Position numbers and translations under genes: made by a program. Below the pieces are notes generated by a model. The model was not told the origin of the DNA and ran no database searches. It worked only from the letters and a program-made list of their open reading frames with translations. Of a stretch of DNA of 64,000 nt, positions 26,433 to 35,940 are shown piece by piece. The stretch spans positions 1 to 64,000 of the forward strand of contig NZ_MUMH01000092.1 in assembly GCF_002155965.1 (NCBI RefSeq), in the 5' to 3' direction. Position 1 is the stretch's first letter; every line of letters begins with the position of its first letter. This stretch comes from Allokutzneria sp. NRRL B-24872. GTDB taxonomy: Bacteria; Actinomycetota; Actinomycetes; Mycobacteriales; Pseudonocardiaceae.

Positions 26433-26669
26433 GTGCCTCAGGAGGGCAACGAGATCACGCGCACGGCCCTGGCGCTGTTCGCCGGAGCGGCCTCGGTCTG
26501 GATCGTGGAACGACTGCTGCGCATTCACCGGCAGCGAGTGGCCGTGCGCGCTGAGTACGACAGGGTCCGCGAGCGCTCCGCCGAGCGCGGACACGCCCTG
26601 CGCGCCGAGCTGACGCAGGTGAACCGCACGGTGACCGAGATCCAACGGCTGCTGGAACAACCGGTGTGA
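26433..26669 (+). CDS. Small membrane-anchored coiled-coil protein
   Basis: 78-aa protein: one short hydrophobic segment (ALALFAGAASVWIVERLL, residues 12-29) then a charged helix with heptad spacing to the C-terminus (AEYDRVRERSAERGHALRAEL). GTG 26433 has AGGAGA at 26420-26425, which supports translation. No family recognised. It stands alone between divergent promoters. Confidence 0.55.
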   Translation: MPQEGNEITRTALALFAGAASVWIVERLLRIHRQRVAVRAEYDRVRERSAERGHALRAELTQVNRTVTEIQRLLEQPV

Positions 26670-26925
26670 CGCACGCGGATCGGCCGAGCCCGTTGGGCCG
26701 AAAGGTCGCAGGATATCGGAGAATTCAATATCTGGTTTTCTGTCCGGAACTGTGCTCGCGGCAGATCTCGGTACCGTTGTGATCGCGAGGTAGGGCCAGC
26801 TCGGAATGTGTGTAACCGTTACCAGAACAGGTTCCGGAACGCGGTTGCAGAACCCCTATTTCGGACAACCCGAACATGGTTCACTGCATGCGCACACATC
26901 AGGTTTCCCGAGAACTGGGGGTTCA
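26670..26925 (+). promoter_or_regulatory. Upstream region of the SARP regulator
   Basis: 256-bp non-coding region, AT-richer than the flanks. It contains the near-palindrome GTAACCGTTAC (26812-26822) and GATAT...ATATC elements near 26710-26732. Presumed promoter region; no consensus can be assigned with confidence. Confidence 0.35.
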
Positions 26926-29037
26926 ATGGGCGACCGCTTGGAATTCACCGTGCTCGGACCGCTCGAAGTGCGGTCGGAGGCCGGTCCCGTTCCGATCAGC
27001 GGCCAGCGGCAACGCACCGTGCTGGCCATGCTGCTGCTCAGTCCGGGCCGGGTCGTCTCCGTGGACAGCCTCGTCGAGGCGGTCTGGGACGACCGTCCGC
27101 CCGCGACCGGGCGGACGCAGATCGCCATCTGCGTCGCCGGGCTGCGCAAGACCTTCAAGGCGGCCGGCTGCGCCGATGACGTCATCCTGACCAGGGCGCC
27201 CGGTTACCTGCTGCTGCCGCAGGCGCACGACATCGACGCCCGCGAGTTCGAGCGGCAGCTCGACCAGGCGCAGCGCCTGGAGCAGGAAGGCCAGTACGCC
27301 GAGTCCGTGCGCGCCTTCGCCGCCGCGCTCGCTCGCTGGCGCGGGCCCGCGCTCTCGGGGGTGAGCGGGCGCTTCGCCGAGTCGGCCGCGGCGCGGCTGG
27401 AGGAACTGCGGCTGACCGCCTACGAGCAGAGCGCGGCGCTGCGCCTGGCCGAGGGCGAGCACCGCGAGCTGATCGGCGAGCTGACCGGGCTGCTGCGGCA
27501 GCACCCGCTGCGCGAACAGGTCCGGGCGCACCTGATGCTGGCGCAGTACCGCTCCGGCAGGCGCGCCGAGGCGCTGGAGAGCTTCCGCGAGGGGCGCTCG
27601 CTGCTGATCGACGAGCTGGGCCTGGAGCCCGGCAAGGTGCTCAGGGAGCTGCACGAGGCGATCCTGGCCGACGACCCGGTGCTCACCCCGGTCCCCGTCG
27701 CGAAGCCGGCGGTGCGGGCCGAGGCGCGGGTGGTGCCGGCCCAGTTGCCGCCGAGCACCGCGCGCTTCACCGGCCGAACCGCCGAACTGTCCACTCTGGA
27801 TGGTCTGGTCCCCTGGAGCGGCAAGGGTTCCGTGCTCCCGGTGGGCTACCTGACCGGGATGCCCGGCGTCGGCAAGACCGAGCTGGCGCTGCACTGGGCA
27901 CACCGCGTCGCCGAGCGCTTCCCGCACGGCCAGCTCTTCGTCGACCTGTGCGGCCACGACCGCGACCGGGCGCCGCTGTCGTCCTCGGAAGTGCTCGCCG
28001 GATTCCTGCGCGCGCTCGGTGTCGCGGACGCGGAGCTGCCCGTCGAGCTGGGCGAGCGCGCCGCGCTCTACCGCAGCCTCCTCGCGGGCAAACGTGTGCT
28101 CGTGGTGCTCGACAACGCCGCCTCCTACGCGCAGGTCCGGCCCCTGCTGCCGGGCACTCGCGAGTGCTGCGTCGTGGTGACCGGCCGGGACCAGCTGCCC
28201 GAACTGGTCGGCGGCGCGAGCTCCGTGCGCGTGCGGCTGAAACCGTTCAGCACCGAGGAGTCCGTGGATTTCGTGCGCCGCGCCCTCCCGGTGCTCGCGC
28301 CGGAGAACGCCGCCGAGCTGGCTGAGCTGTGCGACGGCCTCCCGCTGGCGCTGAGCGTGGCGACCACGCGACTGCTGGCCAAACCGCACTGGAGCGTCGA
28401 GCGCCTGGTGCGGATGCTGACCGACGAGCGGCGCAGGCTGGACGAGCTGAGCTGCGACGAGCGCGGCGGTCTGCGCGCGGCCTTCGAGTCCAGCTACCAG
28501 CGGCTCTCCCCGGAAGCCGCGCGGCTCTACCGAGGGCTCGGAACCCTTGACGTGCCGCACTTCGCCGCGTGGGTGGGCGCCGCGCTGCTGGACTGCCAGG
28601 TTCCCGAGGCCGAGGCGTGGCTGGAAGAACTGCTCGAAGCCAACGTGCTCGACGTCGAACGGTCCACAGTGGACGATTCGGTGCGCTACCGGCTCGCCCG
28701 GCTGCCGCGCGTGTTCGCCCGCGAGCGCGCGCTGGTGCAGGAGGCCCCGCTGGAGCGCACGGCCGCGTGCGAGCGCGCCTTCGCCGCGTGGCTGGAACTG
28801 GCCGGTGCCGCCGCCGAACTGGCTGAGGGCGCCGCGACCGTGGCCACCGACCAGCTCGGCAGGTGGCTCTCGCAGGAGGAGATCGCCGCGCTCGCCGAGA
28901 ACCCGTTGCGGTGGCTGGAGATCGAGCACGAGGCGCTGCACGCGGTCGTGCACCAGTCCACGGGGATGGGACTGGTGCTCTACGCGTGGAACCTGGCCAC
29001 GTGCGCGCAGAAGCTCGATGGCGCGCTGGCTTCCTGA
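26926..29037 (+). CDS. AfsR/SARP-type regulator with NB-ARC domain
   Basis: 703-aa regulator. Residues 1-95 form an OmpR-type winged helix (LEFTVLGPLEVRSEAGPVPISGQRQRTVLAML). Residues 100-245 are the BTAD helical domain (DAREFERQLDQAQRLEQ...LRELHEAI). An NB-ARC ATPase follows, with P-loop GMPGVGKTEL near residue 313 and kinase-2-like RVLVVLDNA. There is no TPR array as in full AfsR; the C-terminal helical part is about 200 residues. ATG 26926 follows GGGGG. Such proteins usually activate secondary-metabolite genes. The PKS cluster begins 9 kb away, so control of it is possible but unproven. Confidence 0.9.
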   Translation: MGDRLEFTVLGPLEVRSEAGPVPISGQRQRTVLAMLLLSPGRVVSVDSLVEAVWDDRPPATGRTQIAICVAGLRKTFKAAGCADDVILTRAPGYLLLPQAHDIDAREFERQLDQAQRLEQEGQYAESVRAFAAALARWRGPALSGVSGRFAESAAARLEELRLTAYEQSAALRLAEGEHRELIGELTGLLRQHPLREQVRAHLMLAQYRSGRRAEALESFREGRSLLIDELGLEPGKVLRELHEAILADDPVLTPVPVAKPAVRAEARVVPAQLPPSTARFTGRTAELSTLDGLVPWSGKGSVLPVGYLTGMPGVGKTELALHWAHRVAERFPHGQLFVDLCGHDRDRAPLSSSEVLAGFLRALGVADAELPVELGERAALYRSLLAGKRVLVVLDNAASYAQVRPLLPGTRECCVVVTGRDQLPELVGGASSVRVRLKPFSTEESVDFVRRALPVLAPENAAELAELCDGLPLALSVATTRLLAKPHWSVERLVRMLTDERRRLDELSCDERGGLRAAFESSYQRLSPEAARLYRGLGTLDVPHFAAWVGAALLDCQVPEAEAWLEELLEANVLDVERSTVDDSVRYRLARLPRVFARERALVQEAPLERTAACERAFAAWLELAGAAAELAEGAATVATDQLGRWLSQEEIAALAENPLRWLEIEHEALHAVVHQSTGMGLVLYAWNLATCAQKLDGALAS

Positions 29038-29075
29038 GCACCGCTTAGCGCGGCGATAACGGGAAGAAACCGGCC

Positions 29076-29112
29076 TTCGCCAGGGTGGATCGGCGACGAC
29101 CACCCTGGCGAA
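29076..29112. promoter_or_regulatory. Perfect 13-bp inverted repeat before the antiporter gene
   Basis: TTCGCCAGGGTGG (29076-29088) and its exact complement (29100-29112) with an 11-base loop. It lies between the SARP stop (29037) and the antiporter ATG (29123) and ends 10 bases before that ATG, so it would interfere with ribosome binding. It may be the SARP terminator, a translational hairpin or an operator. Confidence 0.6.
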
Positions 29113-29122
29113 CGGACTCAAG

Positions 29123-30487
29123 ATGACGCTGGAAGCGGGCAAGAAGGCACGACGGCACGCTGTCCCGCTCGGCGCGGTCGGCAGCCTCATCGCGCTCGGC
29201 CTGGTGCTGGCCGTGTGGGGGCCCGAGCTGTTCAGCGGCGAGACCGGCCCGCACGGCGGCTTCGACCCGATCGCCCGCTTCCTGCTCGCGGTCGCGGTGA
29301 TCGTGCTGGTCTGCCACCTGATCGCCGCGCTGCTGGGCAAGTTCGGCCAGCCCCCGGTCGTCGGCGAGATCCTCGGTGGGCTCCTGCTCGGCCCCTCGGT
29401 GTTCGGCGCGCTCTGGCCGTCCGGGCGCACCTGGCTGTTCCCGGCCGAAGTGCTCTCCACGCTCCAGGTCACCGCGCAGCTCGGCCTGGTGACGTTCATG
29501 TTCCTGCTCGGCTGCGAACTGCGGCTGGACGAGGTGCGCAGGCACCAGAAGACCGTGTGGATCACCGTGGCCGGCAGCATGGGCCTGCCGTTCGTCGCGG
29601 GCGTCGGCGTGGCGATCGCCGCCGAGGGCATGCTCTCCGGGCGGTTCGGCAGCTCCGGCGCCTACGTGCTGTTCTTCGGGCTGGCCATGGCCATCACCGC
29701 CCTGCCCGTCCTCGCGCGCATCCTCGTCGACCTGCGCTTGGACGACACCGTGATCGGCAGGCTCGCGCTGACCTGCGCGGCCGTCGGTGACGGGTTGGCG
29801 TGGGCGGCGCTGACCGTGCTGCTGGCGCTGACCGGGCTCAGCGGCAGCGGTTCGGTGGAGGCCGTCGTCGGCATGGCCGTCGCGTTCATCCTCGTCACCG
29901 TGCTCTGCGTGCGCCCCGCGCTGGCCGCCGTGGTGCGCCGCTGCGAACGGACCCCGGCGGGGGAGCAGCTGCTGCTGCCCGTGCTCGCGGCGGGTGCCAT
30001 CGGCTTCGCCTCGCTGAGTCAGGTCATCGGCCTGCACCCGGTGATCGGCGCGTTCCTGTTCGGCGTCGTCGTGCCCCGCGACTCCGCCGCCGTGGAGCGG
30101 ATCAGCAAGCAGCTCCAGGGCTTCGCGGTCACCATCCTGCTGCCGCTGTTCTTCGCCGGGGTCGGCCTCAGCACCTCGCTCGGCCTGCTCAGCGGCGCCG
30201 GGCCGTGGCTGCTGTTCCTCGGCCTGCTGCTGGTCGCCTCGGTCGCCAAGTTCGTCGGCGCCGGTGGCGGGGCGAAGCTGGCCGGGATGCCGACCAAGGA
30301 CGCGCTCACGATCGGCACGCTGATGAACTGCCGGGGCGTCACCGAGCTCGTGGTCGCCACCATCGGTCTTCAGTACCAGCTCGTCAACGAACTCGGCTTC
30401 ACGATCCTGGTGCTGATCGCGCTGATCACGACCGCCGCGACCGGTCCGCTGATGCAGCTGCTCAACCGCGGTGAACGTCCCCGTTGA
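29123..30487 (+). CDS. CPA2-type cation/proton antiporter
   Basis: 454-aa membrane protein with about 12 helices. LGKFGQPPVVGEILGGLLLGPSVFG, FMFLLGCELRLDE and ITALPVLARIL match the KefB/NapA-type CPA2 family; TLMNCRGVTELVV is the conserved late motif. It exchanges Na+ or K+ for H+. Similar genes are common next to natural-product clusters. The end overlaps the convergent small membrane protein gene by 26 bases. Confidence 0.9.
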   Translation: MTLEAGKKARRHAVPLGAVGSLIALGLVLAVWGPELFSGETGPHGGFDPIARFLLAVAVIVLVCHLIAALLGKFGQPPVVGEILGGLLLGPSVFGALWPSGRTWLFPAEVLSTLQVTAQLGLVTFMFLLGCELRLDEVRRHQKTVWITVAGSMGLPFVAGVGVAIAAEGMLSGRFGSSGAYVLFFGLAMAITALPVLARILVDLRLDDTVIGRLALTCAAVGDGLAWAALTVLLALTGLSGSGSVEAVVGMAVAFILVTVLCVRPALAAVVRRCERTPAGEQLLLPVLAAGAIGFASLSQVIGLHPVIGAFLFGVVVPRDSAAVERISKQLQGFAVTILLPLFFAGVGLSTSLGLLSGAGPWLLFLGLLLVASVAKFVGAGGGAKLAGMPTKDALTIGTLMNCRGVTELVVATIGLQYQLVNELGFTILVLIALITTAATGPLMQLLNRGERPR

Positions 30488-30743
30488 TCGTGCCCGCCTG
30501 GATCACCGTTCCCGTGACGTCTCCGGTGACCGTGTTCCGCACACTCGGCTGGTGCTTTTCTGTTGACGCTGGCGTGGTCGACGGTCGTGTCGTCCACACC
30601 GCGATCCCGGCGGCGGCGAGCGTCAGCACCGCGACCGCGACCCAGGCCCACACGTTCGACCCGAGGTCCGTCGCGACGTTCACCGCGATCCCCACCCCGG
30701 TCGTGACCACCGCGACCGCCAAGGCCGCCAACCACCGCCGCAT
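30462..30743 (-). CDS. Small membrane protein with amyloid-like C-terminal motif
   Basis: 93 aa: two hydrophobic helices (residues about 4-24 and 31-49), a Thr/Pro-rich linker and a 25-residue tail NTVTGDVTGTVIQAGTINGD ending VHRG. The tail alternates V/I with G at regular spacing and contains the core VIQAG, resembling RHIM-like bacterial amyloid signalling motifs ([IV]-Q-x-G with flanking G-[DN]-V repeats) found with actinobacterial immune-type proteins. This is pattern recognition, not proof. ATG at 30743. No NLR or effector gene is adjacent, although the SARP-NB-ARC protein lies 1.4 kb away. Confidence 0.6.
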   Translation of the reverse strand: MRRWLAALAVAVVTTGVGIAVNVATDLGSNVWAWVAVAVLTLAAAGIAVWTTRPSTTPASTEKHQPSVRNTVTGDVTGTVIQAGTINGDVHRG

Positions 30744-30808
30744 ACCCCGATCCTACGTCCGCGGCCCCCACGCCCACGCCCGCCAACGCCGCCCGCCACC
30801 CCAACTCC

Positions 30809-31164
30809 CTGAACGGCCCTTTCAGATACCTCAACTCCCTGAACGGCCCTTTCAGGTACTTGAACTCCCCGAACGGCCCGTTGAGGTACTTCATACGCAC
30901 TGAACGGGCCGTTCGGGGCACGCCAGCGCACTGAACGGGTCGTTCAGGTACTCCGCCAGGGCGCGAACGGCTCGTTCAGGTACTCCGCGATGTCCTGAAC
31001 GGGTCCTTCGGGGAGTTGGGCGCACCGAACGGGCCGTTCAGGTACTTCGGACGCCACCTCAATGACTCGTTCATGTGGTTGAACGGACTGAACGAGTCAT
31101 TGAGGTGGTTGAACGTGCTGAACGAGTCATTCAGCACGCTCAACGGACTGAACGAGTCATTCAG
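30809..31164. repeat. Array of about 12 palindromes with 30-bp period
   Basis: Units start near 30809, 30839, 30869, 30899, 30930, 30962, 30992, 31025, 31058, 31088, 31118 and 31148, so spacing is 30-33 bp. Units 1-8 are variants of CTGAACGGSCCNTTCAG; units 9-12 are the AT-richer CTGAACGAGTCATTCAG type. The 13-base spacers are also related (for example GTACTTGAACTCC, GTGGTTGAACGGA). The last unit supplies the stop codon of the SDR gene. It fills the 413-bp gap between two leftward genes. Confidence 0.88.
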
Positions 31165-32005
31165 CACGTTCGAGGGCGCTGAGCACGCGGTGGGCGCGGT
31201 CGCGGGCGGTGTCCTCGAGGTCGCCGTTGGGCAGCGCGTACAGCTCGTCGTTCTCGACGGCGCGCAGGATGCGCTCGACGGCGGTCGGCGCGGAGATGGC
31301 GGTGGACACCAGAGCGCTCATCTGCTCGAGGAACTCCTCGACGGAGCGCCCGGCGGGCAGACCGCGCGCGAGCGATTCGTAGGCCTGGGAGCCGGGCTCG
31401 GCCTTCGGAGCGGCGAGCAGGTCGGCGACCAGCGGTGTGTCCACGAAACCGGGGCAGGCCACGGTGACCCCCACGGCCGCGCCGACCTGGTCGAGCTCTC
31501 CGGCGAGGATCTCGGAGACGGCGACCACGGCGTGCTTGCTCGCGGCGTAGGCGCTCTGCCTCGGCGCGCCCGACAACCCGGCCAGCGAAGCCACGTTCAC
31601 CACGTGCCCGCGACCGGCCTCGATCAGGTGCGGGACGAACGCGCGGATGCCGTTGACCACGCCGAGCAGGTTCACCCCGAGCACGCGGTCCCACTGCTCG
31701 GCGGGCATCTCCCAGACCGGCTCGCCGGAGCCCCTGATCCCGGCGTTGTTGATCACCAGGTCGACCCGGCCGAAGCGGTCGAGCGTCTGCTTCGCCAGAT
31801 CGGCAAGCACCTCGGGCTCGCTCACGTCACCGGCCACCGCGACGGCGCGTTCGCCCAGCTCAGCGGCTGTCCGCTCGACGGATTCCCGGACCAGGTCCAA
31901 CAGGACCACGGAGAGCCCGCGTGCGGTGAGCTCCGCGGCGAACGCGGCTCCGATGCCCTGCGCGGCTCCGGTGATGACGGCTACCTGACCCGACTCGATA
32001 CGCAC
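31157..32005 (-). CDS. Short-chain dehydrogenase/reductase
   Basis: 282-aa Rossmann enzyme. Cofactor loop TGAAQGIG, LVINNAGIRG, and catalytic Ser (VNVASLAG) with YAASK are all present. LLDLV after strand 2 suggests NAD preference. The last codons (LERAE, stop) overlap the first palindrome of the repeat array. GTG start 40 bases from the divergent lnt start. Substrate unknown; probably not part of the PKS cluster. Confidence 0.9.
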   Translation of the reverse strand: MRIESGQVAVITGAAQGIGAAFAAELTARGLSVVLLDLVRESVERTAAELGERAVAVAGDVSEPEVLADLAKQTLDRFGRVDLVINNAGIRGSGEPVWEMPAEQWDRVLGVNLLGVVNGIRAFVPHLIEAGRGHVVNVASLAGLSGAPRQSAYAASKHAVVAVSEILAGELDQVGAAVGVTVACPGFVDTPLVADLLAAPKAEPGSQAYESLARGLPAGRSVEEFLEQMSALVSTAISAPTAVERILRAVENDELYALPNGDLEDTARDRAHRVLSALERAE

Positions 32006-32045
32006 CCCCGAAGTGAAACACGAACGAGGTACGTAGGGTTGTGCG

Positions 32046-33620
32046 GTGGTCGCCCCCGCCGTGACGCCCGAGCCTGAGCACGCAGCCCCCGAGCCCGCCC
32101 GGCGGAGATCTCCGCGATCCGTCCTGCTCCGCGCCGCGGGCTCGGTCCTTGCGGGCGGACTGCTCTACGCCAGTTCGCCGCCGCGCGACCTGTGGTGGCT
32201 CGCCCCGATCGCCTTCGCGCTGCTCGCCGCCGTCCTGTGGGGGCGCCGCGCGCGGGCCGGATTCGGCTACGGCCTCCTCTTCGGTCTCGCCTACCTGCTG
32301 CCGCTGCTGTTCTGGCTGGAGCACTTCCTGGGCTCGGCGTTCGGCCCGTGGCCCTGGCTGACGCTGAGCCTGATCGAGGCCCTGCTGATCGCGGTCGCCG
32401 CGACCGGCATGGCGGTGGTCAGCAAGCTGCCCGGAGCCCCGGTGTGGATGGCCGCGGTCTACGTCTCCGGCGACCTGCTGCGCGCGTCGTTCCCGCTCAA
32501 CGGCTTCCCGTGGGGCCGCGCGGCGTTCACCCAGCCGGAAGGCCCCTACCTGGCGCTCGCCTCGATCGGCGGCTCAGCGCTGGTGGGCTTCGCCGTCGTG
32601 CTCACCGGCTGCGCGCTCGCCGCCGTGGCCCGCGCGCGGCTCCCCTGGATCGCGCTGGTGGTGTTCCCGCTGGTGGCGGGCCTGATCACCTGGCCGTCCG
32701 TCGGAGTCCTCGCGCAGAACGGCACGATCACCGTGGCCATGGTGCAGGGCAACGCGCCGGACGCGGGGCTCGCGTTGATGGAGCAGATTGGCGACATCCG
32801 CGCCAACCACCTCGCCCGCACCCGGCAGCTCGTCGAGGACATCCGCGAGCAGCGCGTGCCCCGGCCCGACCTGGTGGTCTGGCCGGAGACGGCCACCGAC
32901 CTCGGGCGCTCGGCCGCCCAGGACGCTGAGCTGGACGAGGTGCTGCGCTCGCTCGGCGTGCCCGCGCTGATCGGAGCCCGGCTGAGCAACCCCGACGGCA
33001 CCACCAGCAACGTCACGGTGGTGTGGTCGCCGACCACCGGGCGCGGTCAGACCTACGCCAAGCAGGAGCTGGTCCCGTTCTCCGAGTACGTGCCGCTGCG
33101 CGCGGCGGCCCGGTTCTTCACGCCCTTCGTCGACGGCTTCCGCGACATGACCCCGGGCACCGGAACCAGCTTCCAGCAGGTCGGGAAGGTGCCGGTGGGG
33201 GTGGGCATCTGCTACGAGGTGGCCTACGACGGCGTGCTCGGCGAGGCCGCGAGGGCCGGCGCTCAGCTGCTGGTCGTGCCCACGAACAACGCCTGGTTCG
33301 GCCGCACGGAGATGACCGAGCAGCAGCTGGCGATGTCCCGCATGCGCGCCGTCGAGCACGGCCGCGCGGTGCTGGTGACCGCCACCAGCGGGGTCAGCGC
33401 GGTGGTCATGCCGGACGGCTCCGTCACCCGCAGGGCTGAGCTGTTCACCTCGGACGTCCTAGTGGCGGCGGTCCCGCTGAGGTCGACGACTACGCTGGCC
33501 ACTCGGCTCGGTGGCTGGCCGCAGGGGACCGCGGTGGCCATCGCTCTGGCGGCGCTGCTGTTGAGCGCGGCGGTGGCGCTGCGGCGCCGTCGCGCCACGC
33601 GGACCGGGTCGGACGGCTAG
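32046..33620 (+). CDS. lnt: Apolipoprotein N-acyltransferase
   Basis: 524-aa membrane enzyme that N-acylates lipoproteins on the outer face of the cytoplasmic membrane. Six or so N-terminal helices are followed by a nitrilase-like domain with the triad Glu281 (VWPETATD), Lys339 (YAKQELVPF) and Cys389 (GICYEVAY), and a final helix. The adjacent ppm1 gene reproduces the actinobacterial lnt-ppm order. GTG start; ends overlapping a possible early GTG of ppm1. Confidence 0.94.
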   Translation: MVAPAVTPEPEHAAPEPARRRSPRSVLLRAAGSVLAGGLLYASSPPRDLWWLAPIAFALLAAVLWGRRARAGFGYGLLFGLAYLLPLLFWLEHFLGSAFGPWPWLTLSLIEALLIAVAATGMAVVSKLPGAPVWMAAVYVSGDLLRASFPLNGFPWGRAAFTQPEGPYLALASIGGSALVGFAVVLTGCALAAVARARLPWIALVVFPLVAGLITWPSVGVLAQNGTITVAMVQGNAPDAGLALMEQIGDIRANHLARTRQLVEDIREQRVPRPDLVVWPETATDLGRSAAQDAELDEVLRSLGVPALIGARLSNPDGTTSNVTVVWSPTTGRGQTYAKQELVPFSEYVPLRAAARFFTPFVDGFRDMTPGTGTSFQQVGKVPVGVGICYEVAYDGVLGEAARAGAQLLVVPTNNAWFGRTEMTEQQLAMSRMRAVEHGRAVLVTATSGVSAVVMPDGSVTRRAELFTSDVLVAAVPLRSTTTLATRLGGWPQGTAVAIALAALLLSAAVALRRRRATRTGSDG

Positions 33621-33667
33621 TGGAGCACGACAGGGAAACGCCGGGGTCCCCGGCGGGGAGGAAGCGG

Positions 33668-34438
33668 ATGTCGGACCAGCGCGACAGCGTCGACGGAGAT
33701 CTCGGCCGGGTGCTGGTGGTGATCCCCACGTACAACGAGCGGGAGAACATCGGTCGCATCATCGAGCGGCTGCACAAGGCGCTCCCCGAGACCCACGCGC
33801 TGGTGGTGGACGACGGCAGCCCCGACGGCACCGGCGAGTTCGTCGACAAGCTCGCCGCCGAGGACGAGCGCGTGCACGTGATGCACCGCACCGAGAAGGC
33901 CGGGCTCGGCGCCGCCTACATCGCGGGCTTCGGCTGGGGCCTCGAACGCGACTACGGCGTGATCGTGGAGATGGACGCCGACGGCTCGCACGCGCCGGAG
34001 GACCTGCCCCGCCTGCTGGAGGCGCTCAGCGACGCCGACCTGGTGATCGGCTCCCGCTACATCCCCGGCGGCAAGGTGGTGAACTGGCCGAAGCGGCGCT
34101 GGGTGCTGTCGAAGGTGGCAAACACCTACGCCAAGGTCGCGCTCGGCGCGCGGATCAACGACATCACGGCTGGCTTCCGGGCCTACCGCCGCGAGGCGCT
34201 GGAGAAGATCACCCAGACCGACGTGGACTCGCTGGGCTACTGCTTCCAGATCGACCTGGCCTGGCGCACCGTGCTCGCGGGCTTCCGGGTGGCCGAGGTG
34301 CCGATCACCTTCGTGGAGCGCGAGATCGGCGTCTCCAAGATGGGCGGCGGCATCATCGGCGAGGCGCTCTTCCGCGTCGCGCAGTGGGGCATCAAGCACC
34401 GCGCCTCCCAGGTGAAGCGGTTGTTCACCAGGTCCTGA
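33668..34438 (+). CDS. ppm1: Polyprenol-phosphate mannosyltransferase (Ppm1 catalytic domain)
   Basis: 256-aa GT2 enzyme making polyprenyl-phosphate-mannose for lipomannan and protein mannosylation. [18 protein letters not shown] and [15 protein letters not shown] begin the GT-A fold; [17 protein letters not shown] holds the metal-binding [11 protein letters not shown] and [10 protein letters not shown] follow. Start ATG 33668 is preferred because GGGAGGAAG stands immediately upstream; a GTG at 33620 overlapping lnt is possible. Confidence 0.93.
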   Translation: MSDQRDSVDGDLGRVLVVIPTYNERENIGRIIERLHKALPETHALVVDDGSPDGTGEFVDKLAAEDERVHVMHRTEKAGLGAAYIAGFGWGLERDYGVIVEMDADGSHAPEDLPRLLEALSDADLVIGSRYIPGGKVVNWPKRRWVLSKVANTYAKVALGARINDITAGFRAYRREALEKITQTDVDSLGYCFQIDLAWRTVLAGFRVAEVPITFVEREIGVSKMGGGIIGEALFRVAQWGIKHRASQVKRLFTRS

Positions 34439-34459
34439 GAGTTCTTCCAGGCACGCGAA

Positions 34460-34492
34460 AGGGCCGTCCGGGCGGGAGATCCGGACGGCCCT
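34460..34492. terminator. Bidirectional hairpin terminator
   Basis: 12-bp perfect arms AGGGCCGTCCGG (34460-34471) and complement (34481-34492) with a 9-base loop, between convergent ppm1 and rbpA. No strong U-tract on either side, as usual in high-GC actinobacteria. Confidence 0.85.
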
Positions 34493-34514
34493 TCTTACGT
34501 GCGCGCTGACGGTG

Positions 34515-34862
34515 TCAGGCGCTGGAACGCGTGCGCCTGCCGCGCAGCTGCTCGAGCCGCTCGGAGAGCAGCTCCTCCAGCTCGGCGATGGAACGCCGCT
34601 CCAGCAGCATGTCCCAGTGCGTGCGCGGCGGCTTGCTCTTCTTCTGCTCGGGCTCCTTGCCGTCGATCAGCTTGGACTCCAGCCCGTGCAGACGGCACTC
34701 CCAGATGGGTGGGAGCTCGGCGTCGTCGGCGAAGGGCACGTCGAAGTCGTGTCCCTTCGGGCAGGCGTACCTGATGGTGCGGCGTGGTGCGAGGTCGTGG
34801 TCCCGATCGGTCTCGTAGCTGACCGCCCCGAGCCGGCTGCCCCGCAGTACGCGGTCGGCCAT
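34515..34862 (-). CDS. rbpA: RNA polymerase-binding protein RbpA
   Basis: 115 aa. Actinobacteria-specific RNA polymerase/sigma-factor partner. MADRVLRGSRLGAVSYETDR is the conserved N-terminal tail; the zinc-ribbon-like core has CPKGHDFDVPFADDAELPPIWEC; the C-terminal LLERRSIAELEELLSERL is the sigma-interacting helix. This fixes the phylum and marks the edge of conserved chromosome before the PKS cluster. Confidence 0.97.
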   Translation of the reverse strand: MADRVLRGSRLGAVSYETDRDHDLAPRRTIRYACPKGHDFDVPFADDAELPPIWECRLHGLESKLIDGKEPEQKKSKPPRTHWDMLLERRSIAELEELLSERLEQLRGRRTRSSA

Positions 34863-35496
34863 GACGGTGTCCTTTCGCTCGGCTCAAGGCCGCCCGCCTT
34901 GAGTGTCGTGCTTACTGAGTGCAACGACGGAGGGAGCTCTGTCGTTCCCGTGCTGGTCAATCGGTCGCCCTCAGTGATGTAGTTCACCGGTCAACGAGGG
35001 CCACACATGTAGGGATGTCATCGCGCGGCAGGTGTGACGCGTTATCCGCCCCTTCAGCTACGGGTCCACCCAAACGGGGGAACCCTACTGTAAAAGGTGC
35101 GAGCTGGGTGAGGTGTAGTTCGCCAAACTGGACTGCTCGCGCCGGGTCGCCCTTAGTTCATTCGGGCTACAACCTTTGATTTTCATCACACAGCGTAGTG
35201 GCACGCTTGCCGACTGCCCTTCTACGCTCCGTGTCATCGGCAGCGGGTACCTCGCCGCCGCGCTCCGTTAACCGGCCCGGCCGCTCCCGCACCCGATCGT
35301 CGGTGCCGGTCCCGCCGTCCGTCGTCCATCGCCGCGTCCCCCGGGGTCGTCCGGTCCCAGCCCTTCCGCCGTCTGCCGCGGGCGTCTCGCGGATTGTGCC
35401 CCTGAACACCCATCGGCGTGGCCGCGCCGAAACCGGATGGGCACGCGTGGTGACCTTCACGTGACCGGACCGCAACACCGTCCACTGTGGTCAGAC

Positions 35497-35560
35497 GTCG
35501 CCGTGGCCCTGTGCTGCCGTGGCCCGGTGTCGCCGTGTTCGGGTGTCGCTGTGGTCGGAC
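35497..35560. repeat. Four degenerate 16-bp tandem repeats
   Basis: Units resembling GTCGCCGTGGCCCKGT start at 35497, 35513, 35529 and 35545. Non-coding context. No function assigned. Confidence 0.5.
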
Positions 35561-35940
35561 GCCGCGCCCGGCCCACGCGAGGCCGGTCACACCGATGCTA
35601 ACCACGCGCGCACCGGATTTGTTCCCGGAGTGGAGAACCGCCCGGACCCCTTGTCCGCCTTGTGGATTCCCGACCATCCGCGACATCGTTGACAGTGGGG
35701 GTTCCCCAGGCGTGCGAAAGCCACCCTCGCACGCGCGCGGCGACGCTCAACCGTCCTCTGTGGACACTCGGCGGCGCGGCGCACCCGTATCGGTTCAGGC
35801 GCGCGCCGCGCCGAAGTGTGCCGTAACGGCCGACCGCGTAGCGATCCTGAGGACGGAGATCTCCTTCGCTGGCCGCGTGAACCGCGTCCGCGCACTCCAC
35901 CCGCCCGCGCACCTGATCGCGAGTAGGGGCCGCCGAAGTA

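Noticed and set aside
26926..29037. SARP protein as the proven pathway regulator of the PKS cluster
   Set aside because: It is separated from the cluster by core genes lnt-ppm1-rbpA and the antiporter; linkage is only proximity.
30809..31164. CRISPR array
   Set aside because: Period is about 30 bp with 17-bp palindromes, and the intervening bases are related rather than unique spacers; no cas genes are nearby.
30976..31167. Leftward open frame with LNDSFS/LNESFS repeats as a peptide gene
   Set aside because: The palindromic 30-bp repeats make both strands open and similar in sequence; there is no ribosome site, and the frame ends inside the next array family.
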